Below are positions 46,313 to 55,945 of a DNA stretch of 64,000 bases, one piece after another. The notes beneath the pieces are model-generated. The model saw only the letters and a list, made by a program, of their open reading frames with translations, was not told the DNA's origin and ran no database searches. Source of the stretch: Marinoscillum pacificum (GTDB taxonomy: Bacteria; Bacteroidota; Bacteroidia; Cytophagales; Cyclobacteriaceae); contig NZ_JAMZMJ010000001.1 in assembly GCF_024714495.1 (NCBI RefSeq), forward strand, positions 62,001 to 126,000, given 5' to 3'. Numbering within the stretch: position 1 is the first letter of the stretch; each line of letters starts with the position of its first letter. The translations under genes and the position numbers were made by a program.

Positions 46313-49300
46313 ATGAAGAAAATCTATCTACTGCTATTGCTGCAGTTAGGTGGGCTTATTGTGTTCGCACAATCGTCTATCAGCGGAAAAATCACGGATC
46401 AGACTGGAGAATCTATTCCAGGAGCATCCATTTTGATCAAAGGTTCCTCTAACGGGACTATTTCGGATTACAATGGTGAATTCAAATTGGATGCATCAAC
46501 AGATGAGGTATTAATAATATCCTTTTTAGGATATGAAACACTGGAAGTTACTGTCAGTTCAAATGACCCATTAACCATTGCGCTTACCGAAAAAGCAAGT
46601 CAGTTGGATGAGGTGGTCGTGACTGCTTTAGGTCTTGAGAGACAAACACGAGATTTGGGATATCCCGTTCAGCGACTCAATCCAGATGATTTAATTGAAG
46701 CTAAAACCCCAAATTTCATTGATAACCTCTCTGGTAAACTAGCTGGGGTGACCATAAGTCAAGGAGCAACGGGTGTCGGATCTACCTCTAAAATTGTCAT
46801 TCGCGGAGAAGCTTCCTTTACTAATAATAACCCATTGTTCGTAGTGGATGGCACTCCAATCAACAATAACACCAATTTGAACTTTACCAATGCAGCGGCA
46901 GCAGGGTTTCAAGAAGTTGATTTTGGAAATGGTGGAATGGAACTCAATGCAGATGATATCGCCTCTTTATCGGTATTAAAAGGACCAGGAGCAGCAGCAT
47001 TGTATGGAACAAGGGCATCTAATGGAGTGATTATCATCACCACCAAGGATGGCTCCAAAGCCAAAGGTTTAGGTATCAGTTTTAATTCCTCTGTGTATCT
47101 AGAGCAAGCCTTTCAGTTACCTCAATTTCAAAACGAATACGGACAGGGGAATTCAGGTCAATTTGAATTTGTAGATGGAAACGGCGGTGGAACGAATGAT
47201 TTGCTTTCCTACAGTTGGGGACCAAAGTTTAATGAAGCAGGATTGATTCCACAGTTTAATAGTCCGGTTACATTACCTGATGGATCGGTGGTACGAGGCG
47301 CTGATTTAGCCTTGTATGATGGACAAAGCATTACTCCAACGGAATTTAAGGCATATCCAGACAATTTGAAGAACTTCTATGAAACTGGTGTAACGACCAT
47401 TAACAACTTGTCAATAGGTTCAGGTTTCCGAAATGGTTCATATCGATTCTCGATTACCGATTTGCAGAGTAAGTCGATTATTCCCGGAGTAAATCTGGAT
47501 CGAAAAAACGTTACTGCACGATTGAATTTTAGACCTACAGAGGCACTTCAGGTTTCAACAAGTATCAACTATGTCAATTCTAATAGCGACAACCGTCCAT
47601 CGAATGGTTATGGGTCAGAAAATGTCAATTATTCTTTAGTTGCCTGGGGGCCACGTTCATTGGATATTGCTGCTCTGAAAGAATATTGGCAACCAAGATT
47701 GGAGAATCGTGAACAATTCTCATTCAACTATGCTTATTTCGATAATCCATATTTTATTCTAAAGGAAAACCGCAATTCGTTTGATCGGGATCGCGTGTTT
47801 GGAAATGTTCGAGCAGAATACAATTTCACAGACAATTTGAGTTTAGCAGTTAGAACTGGAATGGATTATTCCAATGAAGATCGACAGTTTAGACGGCATT
47901 TCAGTACAAACCGATTCAAGCAAGGAGCCTATGCCGAGCAAGGAGTTGAGTATCGAGAAACCAACTCAGATATTCTCCTAAATTATAATGAATCTTTTGG
48001 GAATTTCTCTTTAGACGTGAGTTTGGGAGGGAATCGAATGGATCAATCGTTCTCGAGTATTCAGTCACAAGTGTTGACACTTGCGGTACCTGCAGTATTT
48101 AACCTTTCCAATGGAGCTTCGCCTATTGAGATCTTCCAAAACACCTATCAAAAGAGAATCAATAGTGCCTATGGGCTGGCCAAGTTTGGATTTAGAGATT
48201 ATGTGTTTGTAGAAGTGACCGGAAGAAACGATTGGTCAAGTTCATTGCCTAATCCAAGTTTCTTCTATCCATCAGTTGCAGCGACTTATGTTCTATCTAA
48301 TGCATTTACGTTGCCGAGACAAGTCTCTTTTGCCAAACTAAGAGCTAGTTGGGCACAGGTTGGTAATGATACTAGTCCTTACCAGACAGCAAGTACTTTC
48401 ACACCATCCACACCTGTCAATTCATTGCCAACTTTTACAGATGCGAGCACCATTGCAAATGCCAATTTGCTTCCTGAACAAACAACTGCTATCGAGTTGG
48501 GAGCTGATGTCCGTTTCTTTGATGATCGATTGAGTTTGGATGTGACTTATTACAATGCGTTAACCGAGAATCAGATTATTTCATTACCGATCTCCATAAC
48601 ATCCGGATATGAAGAAGAAGTGATCAATGGAGGAGAAGTACGATCACAGGGAGTAGAAGCGATCGTATCAGCAGTTCCGGTTTATAGAAACAATTTTACG
48701 TGGCGTACTCAAGCGAACTTTAGCAGAAATGTAACAACGGTGGAATCACTTCCAGACAATGCGGGTCGCATAACTCTGGCTTACTCAAGTGTTTATGACA
48801 ACCCAAATCAAGCGGTTTATTATCAGGTAGAAGAAGGGGGCCGAATTGGAGATATGTACGGTACAGGTTATCTGAAAAATGGGAATAATGATTTCATCAT
48901 CAATAGCAATGGACAGTACATCGTCAACAATGACTTGATGTTGTTGGGTAATTACAATCCGGATTTCATCATTGGATGGAATAATGAATTGAATTACAAG
49001 AATTGGAATTCGAACTTCTTGTTTGACTGGCGTCATGGAGGAATATTGGTCTCCAGAACACAAGCTTTAGCTGGAGTTGCAGGCCAGCTAGAGGAAACGG
49101 GTTATCGTCCTGAAAGCGGCATTGTTGCCGATGGAGTAGTGAATGTAGGAACGGAAGAAAACCCTGTTTGGGAAAAGAATACGACCGCCATTAATCCAGA
49201 GACATATTACCGTCAATACTATGATCGTAACCATGAAGAGAACAATACCTATGACGCTAGTTACATCAAATTGAGACAGCTAGCCATTGGTTATACCTTC

Positions 49301-49504
49301 AATAACCTAAAAGGAAGTTTCTTATCAGATGATGTGAAGTTATCAGTTTCATTGATTGGTCGTAACCTGTTTGCGATCAGCGAGATACCGCATTTTGATC
49401 CAGAACAACTTGCAGTGCAGGGAAATCAATTTGTAAGTGGAGTCGAAGACATGTCTTATGCTACCACACGCAGTTATGGAATCAAAATCAGCTTAAACTT
49501 TTAA
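46313..49504 (+). CDS. SusC/RagA-type TonB-linked outer-membrane transporter
   Basis: 1063 residues. Signal peptide 1-20 (ending VFAQ), a carboxypeptidase-D-like regulatory domain (SGKITDQTGESIPGASILIKGS..., residues about 22-100), the TonB-dependent plug (LDEVVVTALGLERQTRDLGY; plug region to about 250) and a large barrel with a TonB-receptor C-terminus (SYGIKISLNF). It works with the SusD-like lipoprotein that follows 12 bp on. Together they bind and import a nutrient over the outer membrane; it need not be a glycan. The substrate is unknown. Confidence 0.95.
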   Translation: MKKIYLLLLLQLGGLIVFAQSSISGKITDQTGESIPGASILIKGSSNGTISDYNGEFKLDASTDEVLIISFLGYETLEVTVSSNDPLTIALTEKASQLDEVVVTALGLERQTRDLGYPVQRLNPDDLIEAKTPNFIDNLSGKLAGVTISQGATGVGSTSKIVIRGEASFTNNNPLFVVDGTPINNNTNLNFTNAAAAGFQEVDFGNGGMELNADDIASLSVLKGPGAAALYGTRASNGVIIITTKDGSKAKGLGISFNSSVYLEQAFQLPQFQNEYGQGNSGQFEFVDGNGGGTNDLLSYSWGPKFNEAGLIPQFNSPVTLPDGSVVRGADLALYDGQSITPTEFKAYPDNLKNFYETGVTTINNLSIGSGFRNGSYRFSITDLQSKSIIPGVNLDRKNVTARLNFRPTEALQVSTSINYVNSNSDNRPSNGYGSENVNYSLVAWGPRSLDIAALKEYWQPRLENREQFSFNYAYFDNPYFILKENRNSFDRDRVFGNVRAEYNFTDNLSLAVRTGMDYSNEDRQFRRHFSTNRFKQGAYAEQGVEYRETNSDILLNYNESFGNFSLDVSLGGNRMDQSFSSIQSQVLTLAVPAVFNLSNGASPIEIFQNTYQKRINSAYGLAKFGFRDYVFVEVTGRNDWSSSLPNPSFFYPSVAATYVLSNAFTLPRQVSFAKLRASWAQVGNDTSPYQTASTFTPSTPVNSLPTFTDASTIANANLLPEQTTAIELGADVRFFDDRLSLDVTYYNALTENQIISLPISITSGYEEEVINGGEVRSQGVEAIVSAVPVYRNNFTWRTQANFSRNVTTVESLPDNAGRITLAYSSVYDNPNQAVYYQVEEGGRIGDMYGTGYLKNGNNDFIINSNGQYIVNNDLMLLGNYNPDFIIGWNNELNYKNWNSNFLFDWRHGGILVSRTQALAGVAGQLEETGYRPESGIVADGVVNVGTEENPVWEKNTTAINPETYYRQYYDRNHEENNTYDASYIKLRQLAIGYTFNNLKGSFLSDDVKLSVSLIGRNLFAISEIPHFDPEQLAVQGNQFVSGVEDMSYATTRSYGIKISLNF

Positions 49505-49516
49505 ATCAACAACATC

Positions 49517-50965
49517 ATGAAACAAATAAGAAACATTAGTTTATTAAGTCTGGTGGTGTTGTTCGCTGCCTGTACTGAAGACTTTCAAGAAATCAATACC
49601 AACCCCAATGCACCAACGGAGGTGCCTGCTTCTACGCTATTACGTAAAGTGATCTTTGATTATGGTGAGCAGATGTCTTACGAAGGCTTTACAGCTGGTA
49701 GCTTCTTAGGGCAATACTTTACCGGTACGGACTTCAACTTATTTGATCGTGGAGATTTATATTCTCCTCAGTTGGGGGGCAATCCTTGGCCAATCTTTTA
49801 CTCCAATTTGCGTGACAATGAGATCTTACTCAATCTGTCTCGTGAAAATGAAGTGTATGCCGTGTATGAAGGACCTGCTTTGATTCTGAAAGCATATATG
49901 ACCGCCGCTTTGACGGATTTTTATGGAGATGTACCGTATAGTGAAGCATTCAAAGGAAAAACGGACGGAATTACTTCACCTGTTTATGATACTCAAGAGG
50001 AAATCTATACAGGTTCTAATGGTATTCTGGATAATCTGGAACAAGCAATAACCATCATTGAAAACTATCAAGGTGTACAACCATTGGATGGAGATGATTT
50101 GTTAGGTGGAGATCTGAATAATTGGAAGAGGTTTGCTAATTCGCTGCGCATCAAATATTTGATTCGGATTTCTGGAAAAGTGGATGTGAGGACTGAGCTT
50201 CAAAGCATTGTAGCTGCTGATGAGTATATTCAGTCCAATGACCAAAATGCAGCATTTGATTTCACTGCAAGCAGGCCAAATAACTTTAGAATGGCTAACC
50301 TACGGGATGGTGATTTTAATTCATTTGTGATGTCTGAAACCATTGAAGAAGTGCTAAAGGATTATAATGATCCTAGAATCAGCGTGTTTTTCCGGCCAAC
50401 TGACAGTGCGTTTGTGGACTCCAGATATCGAGGATTGCTTAATGGTCAGGATGTGTCCACTAATCCTGTGACGTTGAAAAATTACAGTCTGCCCGGAGTA
50501 ATGTTCAGAGAGCAAACAGACTTGCTTGATGCCAATTTTATGACCGCCTGGGAGACCAACTTCTTATTAGCGGAAGCTGTTGAAAGGAGCTTGATCACTA
50601 TCGGAGATGCTAAGAGTTATTATGATCTAGGAGTGGAGCAAGCGTTTGCCTATTGGAATACTGAACTGCCAGCAGATTATCTAACTACTGGAAATGCAGC
50701 CTATGGCGTGTCTGATCGGATGGAGCAGATCATCACGCAGAAATGGCTGGGAAACCTGATCAATGGCTATGAGGGTTGGATTGAGTACCGAAGAACAGGT
50801 TATCCGCAGTTCAAGTCTGTGTCCGCTAGCTTAAATAATGGGATGATTCCTGTTAGAATGCCATACCCAACAAGTGAAGAAGCACTTAATAAGACGAATT
50901 ATACTGACGCTTCAGGCAAAACAGAGGGTAATAGCATAAACTATTCGGTTTGGTGGGATGAGTGA
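49517..50965 (+). CDS. SusD/RagB-like nutrient-binding lipoprotein
   Basis: 482 residues. Lipobox near residue 19 (LFAAC), then the SusD_2 type start (FQEINTNPNAPTEVPASTLL: key NPNAPTEVP) and TPR-like helices (LKAYMTAALTDFYGDVPYSEAF, conserved YGDVPYSEAF). The later region NFLLAEAV...YDLGVEQAF is also SusD-like. It caps the SusC barrel and binds ligand at the cell surface. The stop codon lies inside a long hairpin (50965-51008). SusD_2-type members often serve peptides or small molecules as well as glycans. Confidence 0.93.
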   Translation: MKQIRNISLLSLVVLFAACTEDFQEINTNPNAPTEVPASTLLRKVIFDYGEQMSYEGFTAGSFLGQYFTGTDFNLFDRGDLYSPQLGGNPWPIFYSNLRDNEILLNLSRENEVYAVYEGPALILKAYMTAALTDFYGDVPYSEAFKGKTDGITSPVYDTQEEIYTGSNGILDNLEQAITIIENYQGVQPLDGDDLLGGDLNNWKRFANSLRIKYLIRISGKVDVRTELQSIVAADEYIQSNDQNAAFDFTASRPNNFRMANLRDGDFNSFVMSETIEEVLKDYNDPRISVFFRPTDSAFVDSRYRGLLNGQDVSTNPVTLKNYSLPGVMFREQTDLLDANFMTAWETNFLLAEAVERSLITIGDAKSYYDLGVEQAFAYWNTELPADYLTTGNAAYGVSDRMEQIITQKWLGNLINGYEGWIEYRRTGYPQFKSVSASLNNGMIPVRMPYPTSEEALNKTNYTDASGKTEGNSINYSVWWDE

Positions 50966-51008
50966 TTTCACCATTTTGCCCTTTTATTCCCTAAAGGGAT
51001 GGTGAAAT
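50965..51008. other. Long hairpin at the SusD 3' end
   Basis: ATTTCACCAT (50965-50974) pairs with ATGGTGAAAT (50999-51008), and inside it CCCTTT (50979-50984) pairs with AAAGGG (50993-50998). No T-run follows, so it is probably not a classical terminator; it could protect the SusCD mRNA end. Confidence 0.55.
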
Positions 51009-51015
51009 TGAAAGA

Positions 51016-51162
51016 ATTGTCATTTCGGCGATAGGAGAAATCCAAATTGATGAATCGTGAAATAAAAAAGAAAGATATCTCCGCTTTGCTGCGATATGAC
51101 AAAATGGGTAAGATGAAGGTGGGAGTACTTTTTATTGTCATTTCGACGATAGGAGAAATCCA
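51016..51162. repeat. Inverted-repeat element with duplicated arm
   Basis: A 29-bp sequence (starting ATTGTCATTTCGGCGA) occurs at 51016-51044 and, with one change, at 51134-51162. A related inverted arm (ending GCGATATGACAAA) lies at 51073-51103. This kind of GTCATTTCG...GAGAAATC arm is found dispersed in Bacteroidota genomes. No transposase is present; it looks like a small non-autonomous or REP-like element. Confidence 0.6.
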
Positions 51163-51260
51163 TTTTAAACAGATGGAATGATTTATAATAGAATTGTCAC
51201 GCTGAGATACTCCTATGTGGGGAATGAATTATTTGATGAAAAGATAATGAAAATAGAAGG

Positions 51261-51300
51261 TCAGTTTTGCACCCTTTAGGGAAGGGGCAATCAAAACTGA
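51261..51300. other. Long hairpin before the symporter gene
   Basis: TCAGTTTTG (51261-51269) pairs perfectly with CAAAACTGA (51292-51300); inside, CCCTTT-type and AAGGGG-type sequences can extend the stem. It ends 19 bp before the GTG start of the symporter gene, where it could affect translation or stop upstream transcripts. Confidence 0.5.
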
Positions 51301-51319
51301 TCAAAGAATAAAGCTTTAA

Positions 51320-52666
51320 GTGAATACATCAACAATACAGTGGCTGCTACTAGGAGTGTTCATGATCCTGATGATTGTGTTATCACCAGTGGCAAGCAAT
51401 TGGAAAACTTTCTTTCAGGCGAGATCTAAGACTGGTCAGGTTCCGGGCAAGTGGTTGCTGGTTAGCAGCCTGGTGATCTCGTGGATCTTTGCCAAATCGA
51501 TCACCAATGCAGCCAATCTTGGGTTGGCATATGGTATTGTTGGCGGTGTAGCTTATGCCACTTATTATCTGTCGTTTTTGTTTGCTGGAGTGATTATCTA
51601 TCAACTGCGAACGAAAGGAGGTTATTCGAGTATTCATGATTTCCTGACTTCTAAATACGGACGATCTGCGGTGATCGTCTTTTCTATTTTAATTGGTTTC
51701 CGACTATTCAATGAAGTATGGTCTAATACCATGGTCATTGGCTCATATTTTGGTGATGCAGGCTCTGTCTCGTATTACCTGGCAATCATTGCGTTCACCG
51801 GACTAACGCTGTTTTACAGCCTCAGAGGTGGTTTGCAGAGCTCCATGTTCACCGATGCAGTGCAGATGATCTTCTTTGGCGTATTGTTGCTGTTGATTCT
51901 TGGAATGATCCTGCCCCAAACAGAAGGAGTAAGCAATGTGCTGACTTCAGGTACCTGGACATTGGAAGGTGGAGTTGACTTGTTGTTGGTGGCATTGATT
52001 CAGGTGTTCAGTTATCCGTTCCACGATCCGGTGATGACCGATAGAGGTTTTCTTACAGATCCCAAGACCACATTAAGAGCTTTTGCCATTGCCGTACCAA
52101 TTGGATTTGCCGCAATTGTCCTGTTTAGTTTGGTAGGAGTGTACGCTGCTCAGCAAGGCATGTCTGGACAAGCAGCGGTGGAAGTGAGTCGATCGCTTGG
52201 GACAGTAGCGATGTTACTAGTGAATTTCATCATGATTACTTCTGCAGCTTCCACCTTGGACTCAGCCTTTGCCTCGTTCTCTAAACTCATCGTGATGGAT
52301 CTGGGCATCTTAAAAACGGAAGTTTCCACTGGACGTTTGGTGATGGCTATCATGGCAGTGGTGGGAACCATTCCGGTCTTCCTGAATCCAACGATCTTGT
52401 CTGCCACGACTGTCTCAGGAACGATGGTGATTGGTCTTGCACCAATCTTTTTGTTTTGGAAATACCGTGCTCAAGGCCCGGTATTCGTTTTAACTATTGT
52501 TACGGGTGTACTGTTTGGAATCGCTTATGCCACAGGGATTTATCCAGAACCTCTGATCTTCTGGAATACCACCTATGGAGCATTGTTGTCTGTGAATCTA
52601 GTCGGAACTGTTGCTTGTTTTGTTGTGTTTTTTGTGTCATCATTGATCTATGGAAGGAAGCGTTAA
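51320..52666 (+). CDS. Sodium:solute symporter family protein
   Basis: 448 residues from a GTG start. About 12-13 hydrophobic helices and the SSS-family signature region (SLRGGLQSSMFTDAVQMIFFGVLLL; key GGLxxSxxTDxxQ) are present; a later conserved segment is FIMITSAASTLDSAFASFSKL. It would import a solute with Na+ across the inner membrane. The gene lies downstream of susC-susD and overlaps the phosphoesterase-like gene by 17 bp, so it likely handles the nutrient brought in by SusCD. Substrate not known. Confidence 0.9.
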   Translation: MNTSTIQWLLLGVFMILMIVLSPVASNWKTFFQARSKTGQVPGKWLLVSSLVISWIFAKSITNAANLGLAYGIVGGVAYATYYLSFLFAGVIIYQLRTKGGYSSIHDFLTSKYGRSAVIVFSILIGFRLFNEVWSNTMVIGSYFGDAGSVSYYLAIIAFTGLTLFYSLRGGLQSSMFTDAVQMIFFGVLLLLILGMILPQTEGVSNVLTSGTWTLEGGVDLLLVALIQVFSYPFHDPVMTDRGFLTDPKTTLRAFAIAVPIGFAAIVLFSLVGVYAAQQGMSGQAAVEVSRSLGTVAMLLVNFIMITSAASTLDSAFASFSKLIVMDLGILKTEVSTGRLVMAIMAVVGTIPVFLNPTILSATTVSGTMVIGLAPIFLFWKYRAQGPVFVLTIVTGVLFGIAYATGIYPEPLIFWNTTYGALLSVNLVGTVACFVVFFVSSLIYGRKR

Positions 52667-53489
52667 GGATATCGGTCAGCTCACAGGAAAGGTGCTCATC
52701 TTTGGTGGAGCCTATAGCAATTTGCAAGCCTTGCGGGAGCTCAAGTCTATTGCAGAGGAGTTTGGTATTCCTTCCAGAAATGTGGTCAATACAGGTGATG
52801 CTGTAGGCTATTGTGCACAACCTCAAGAATGTCTAGACTTGATCAAAGAGTGGGGGATTCACTCCATTGCGGGGAATGTAGAAATGCAAATCAGAAACGG
52901 AGAAGAGGACTGTGGCTGCAACTTCAACGAAGAATCTCGCTGTGATGTCTTTTCCAGACAGTGGTATCCATACGCTTTCTCAAATGTGAGCGAAGAGAGT
53001 AAGAATTGGCTACATGAATGGCCGGACTTTATCCGCTTCCACTATGCAGGGAAGTCTGTGTTTGTACTACATGGCAGCTACTTCAATACTTCCGAGTTTA
53101 TCTTCCGATCTACTCCATGGGAAGTGAAGGAAATGAACTTTTATACCACTAGAGCAGATGTAATCTTATCTGGCCATTGTGGGCTTCCTTTTCACGATGT
53201 GCAGGCTGAAAAGTACTGGCTCAATGCTGGAGTAATTGGCATGCCTGCCAATGATGGTACCACCAGAGTATGGTATATGATCCTTGGCGATGCCAAAGGA
53301 TTTCAGTTTAGCCATGAGTCCTTTGAATATGATCACTATACAGCTGCTCAACTCATGAAGGAGAATAATCTTCCAGCATCTTATGCCAAAACCTTAACCA
53401 CAGGTCTTTGGGACAACTGTGAGATCTTACCTGAAGTGGAGACTGGTGAGATGGGGAAGAGGATAGATTCTATTCTTCAGTTCGGATGA
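52650..53489 (+). CDS. Metallophosphoesterase-like protein with altered metal site
   Basis: 279 residues. The overall pattern is the calcineurin-like family: NVVNTGDAVGYCAQPQECLDLIKE, LHGS, then GHCGLPF and NAGVIGMPANDG. The usual metal ligands are changed: the N-terminal DxHGN reads GAYSN, GNHE/D reads GNVE, and GHTH reads GHCG. The GD and HGS motifs are kept. It could therefore bind metals poorly or act on something else. It overlaps the symporter gene and may be the last gene of the SusCD locus. No signal peptide is seen. Confidence 0.75.
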   Translation: MEGSVKDIGQLTGKVLIFGGAYSNLQALRELKSIAEEFGIPSRNVVNTGDAVGYCAQPQECLDLIKEWGIHSIAGNVEMQIRNGEEDCGCNFNEESRCDVFSRQWYPYAFSNVSEESKNWLHEWPDFIRFHYAGKSVFVLHGSYFNTSEFIFRSTPWEVKEMNFYTTRADVILSGHCGLPFHDVQAEKYWLNAGVIGMPANDGTTRVWYMILGDAKGFQFSHESFEYDHYTAAQLMKENNLPASYAKTLTTGLWDNCEILPEVETGEMGKRIDSILQFG

Positions 53490-54108
53490 TAATATCAATT
53501 CTTTTGGGGGAGTTATTGAGAATTCCAGTGAATTCAATAACTCTAGGGTCTTTTTTAATCAAGAAATCAAGTCTTCTTGGATTGTTCTCTTGATTCATTG
53601 TTTCCAGTTTTGATAGGGTATAGATGATCTCTTCGAAAAGCTCAGTAGTTACAATACACAAAGCAAATTCTCCTTCATCATAATCATATAACAAGAAAAC
53701 TTTTTTGTCAGATTTAGAACGGACAAGACAATCATTAATCAGTTGAAGATATTGGCAATCAGGTTTGTCATAATGTCGGAAAAACTGTTTCGTAGTTGAA
53801 AATTTGTATTGTGATTTTCCTAAGGATAGTTCTCCTTTCTTAAATTTTAAATTAGTAAGTTCATTAAGATCATCATCAAGTTTTGCAAGACTTTTGGAGA
53901 TGTTAATTATTTGTGATCCATCATAATCTTCGTGTATTAATTCTTCGTTTCCAAGGTTAAGAAGAATTGCACCTTCCATTTTAAATGCTTCCTGGGCTGT
54001 GTGGGTCTTTAGTAATTCTCTTAAATGGTCTGGATCATAAGTTCCTCCCAATGATGTGGTAGAATTGAAATTTAAAAAGGTTGCTAGAATGATTATATAA
54101 TTATTCAC
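53470..54108 (-). CDS. Protein of unknown function
   Basis: 212 residues, not recognised. The first about 20 residues (MNNYIIILATFLNFNS) are moderately hydrophobic and may be a weak signal or anchor. The rest is a mixed alpha/beta soluble protein with many Lys, Asp and Glu and a Asp/Tyr-rich segment (LLYDYDEGEFAL). It converges with the phosphoesterase-like gene, overlapping by 20 bp. It marks the start of a region of low gene density with repeats. Confidence 0.55.
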   Translation of the reverse strand: MNNYIIILATFLNFNSTTSLGGTYDPDHLRELLKTHTAQEAFKMEGAILLNLGNEELIHEDYDGSQIINISKSLAKLDDDLNELTNLKFKKGELSLGKSQYKFSTTKQFFRHYDKPDCQYLQLINDCLVRSKSDKKVFLLYDYDEGEFALCIVTTELFEEIIYTLSKLETMNQENNPRRLDFLIKKDPRVIEFTGILNNSPKRIDIIIRTEE

Positions 54109-54151
54109 AAATCATTATCATTTAGTAATTAAAACTACCCTCTTTCACCTT

Positions 54152-54302
54152 CCTTTACAAATACCTCATTAAATCTCTCGAGAAATCAATCCATCCATTC
54201 TTAAGGGGCGCACGGCTAGTGGCGCATGGCCAGTGAGGGACTAGAACAAAATGAACTTTACTACCAATTAAACTCAGGGAGAGATGGGGAAGAGGATAGA
54301 CC
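54152..54302. repeat. Dispersed intergenic repeat, degenerate copy
   Basis: Shares with the other copies the head (CTTTACAAATACCTC), CCATTCTTAAGGGG, and ACCAATTAAACTCAGGGAG followed by a GGGGAAGAGGATAGA tail. Its middle is diverged. Fills most of the 215-bp gap between two unknown genes. Confidence 0.5.
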
Positions 54303-54323
54303 CTTTATGAATTTCATTTTTTA

Positions 54324-55841
54324 CTAATACATATATTCATTTTCTTCTGTTTTAAGTTCATATGGAAGTGTCAATAGGTTAACTTTTGTAGTTGATAAAA
54401 CTGAATCCTGATAGCCTTCGTTAGTCCAATTTCTTTCTACTCTATCCAATGCTAAGGTAGAATCGTTAATGAAATAGTGATTAATAGCTTCCATATAATC
54501 AGTATTTCCTTCAAAGTTGGATTGAAATATCACTTTTAAGTGATTGGGTTTAGTTAATTCGGCTATCCAAAATGCACCCCAAGTATCTCCTGCGTCTCCA
54601 CCTGCTTTATCCCCAATTAGTAGTATTCTTCCTGTTGAAGTTGTAATCATTGTGTCCAGATTGACTCCACCAATACCTATGCTTATTGTCTTATCTAAAA
54701 TAGTTACCAGCTCAAGACTATCCCCTTGGTCTTCCCATATACTAAATAAATGTTGAATGTTTTCAAATCCATAAAGATGACTCATTATCCCTATTACCTT
54801 GTTATCAAAAGTATGAAAGGAATTGTTTCTTATCATGAACGGGTTAGAACCTATGGGTTCTTTAAAGCGTTCGAATTCCTTCATTCCCTCGATTTTTTCA
54901 AAATACTTATTCAAAATATTTCCGTCCTTGTCAAATCGCACAATAGCTATTAGATTTTCATTTAATTCCTTCGGTATTACCTGTGGTTTTGACACTAGAC
55001 TGTTGCTTCTAAAAATCATATTGTATGATTGAAATAAATTGATCACTGAATCCAGCTGATAAAAGGATGCTAGATCTGTTAAAGTAGTGTCATGCTTAAA
55101 GTCATAGTTAGTATCAACGTGCTGAGATGTTAGCTCTAATGCCTTATTCATGTTGTCCAATAGATCCTGGTATTTTTTATGATGATTTACAGCATTAGCT
55201 GTATCTCCTTGCCCTATAAAATACTGGTAGCTTCTCTTGGATTCATATATTGGCATAATAAGAGGTTTTATATATTTGGAATACGGCTCCATTGCATTTG
55301 GTGTCATAAGGTTGTCGAACCGATAACGGTTGCCTCTTATTTGATAGATGAAAGAGGCAAACCTGCTGGAGTCTTTTTCTATTCGTAAGCTTATACTATG
55401 CAAATAAGGAGGGGTGCCAGAGGCATTACTATTGTTTGTGGACTCATCAATGAAATATATAGCACGTGCTCTTGTTTCAAACCGTACATTGATTGAAGTG
55501 TATGATCTGGGTTTTGATTGGGCGTAACCGGTATACTTTTCTACTAGTTCACCATTTGGATCGTATTGTTCGAAAGAATACATCAGTTTATGTGCATCAA
55601 CCCCTTTAACATTAAGAATGATCGTGTTGCGCTTGGCACTGCGACTAATGAAGTTTGTCCATTTTTGATTAGAAATGTTGGTTTCTGATACATAGATGAG
55701 GCTATCGGTATTTTGTCTGTTTGGATTGTGTTCTATAGTGTCAGTAACTGTTGTAGTAGTGTTTTTATTCTTTATGGAGTCGCAGGAAATGAAAAGAATA
55801 ATTAGGATTAAGATTGCAATAGAAGTGTGATAGTTAATCAT
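54324..55841 (-). CDS. Lipoprotein of unknown function
   Basis: 505 residues, not recognised. The N-terminus is hydrophobic and ends in a lipobox (FISC, Cys20), so it should be lipid-anchored in the periplasm or at the outer membrane. The next residues are Thr/Asn-rich, a normal linker. The body is mixed; residues about 270-500 have beta-rich segments (AIVRFDKDGNILNKYF, GRILLIGDKAGGDAGDTWGAFWIAEL) that might form a propeller-like fold. Repeat copies flank the gene on both sides. Confidence 0.65.
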   Translation of the reverse strand: MINYHTSIAILILIILFISCDSIKNKNTTTTVTDTIEHNPNRQNTDSLIYVSETNISNQKWTNFISRSAKRNTIILNVKGVDAHKLMYSFEQYDPNGELVEKYTGYAQSKPRSYTSINVRFETRARAIYFIDESTNNSNASGTPPYLHSISLRIEKDSSRFASFIYQIRGNRYRFDNLMTPNAMEPYSKYIKPLIMPIYESKRSYQYFIGQGDTANAVNHHKKYQDLLDNMNKALELTSQHVDTNYDFKHDTTLTDLASFYQLDSVINLFQSYNMIFRSNSLVSKPQVIPKELNENLIAIVRFDKDGNILNKYFEKIEGMKEFERFKEPIGSNPFMIRNNSFHTFDNKVIGIMSHLYGFENIQHLFSIWEDQGDSLELVTILDKTISIGIGGVNLDTMITTSTGRILLIGDKAGGDAGDTWGAFWIAELTKPNHLKVIFQSNFEGNTDYMEAINHYFINDSTLALDRVERNWTNEGYQDSVLSTTKVNLLTLPYELKTEENEYMY

Positions 55842-55945
55842 TAAAATATAGACTGGTACTTTGAAATATTATCTAATTATAAATCTTTTTAATGGAATAG
55901 ATTGAGAAATGATAAATATGATTGCCTTCAACGTCATATATTTTT
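55842..55945. other. Intergenic sequence before repeat copy B
   Basis: Part of the 369-bp gap upstream of the unknown lipoprotein gene. AT-rich; I see no gene in it. It should hold the promoter of the minus-strand lipoprotein gene. Confidence 0.3.

Noticed and set aside
51016-51162. Insertion sequence
   Set aside because: No transposase gene or fragment; only short inverted arms, so it is listed as a repeat element.
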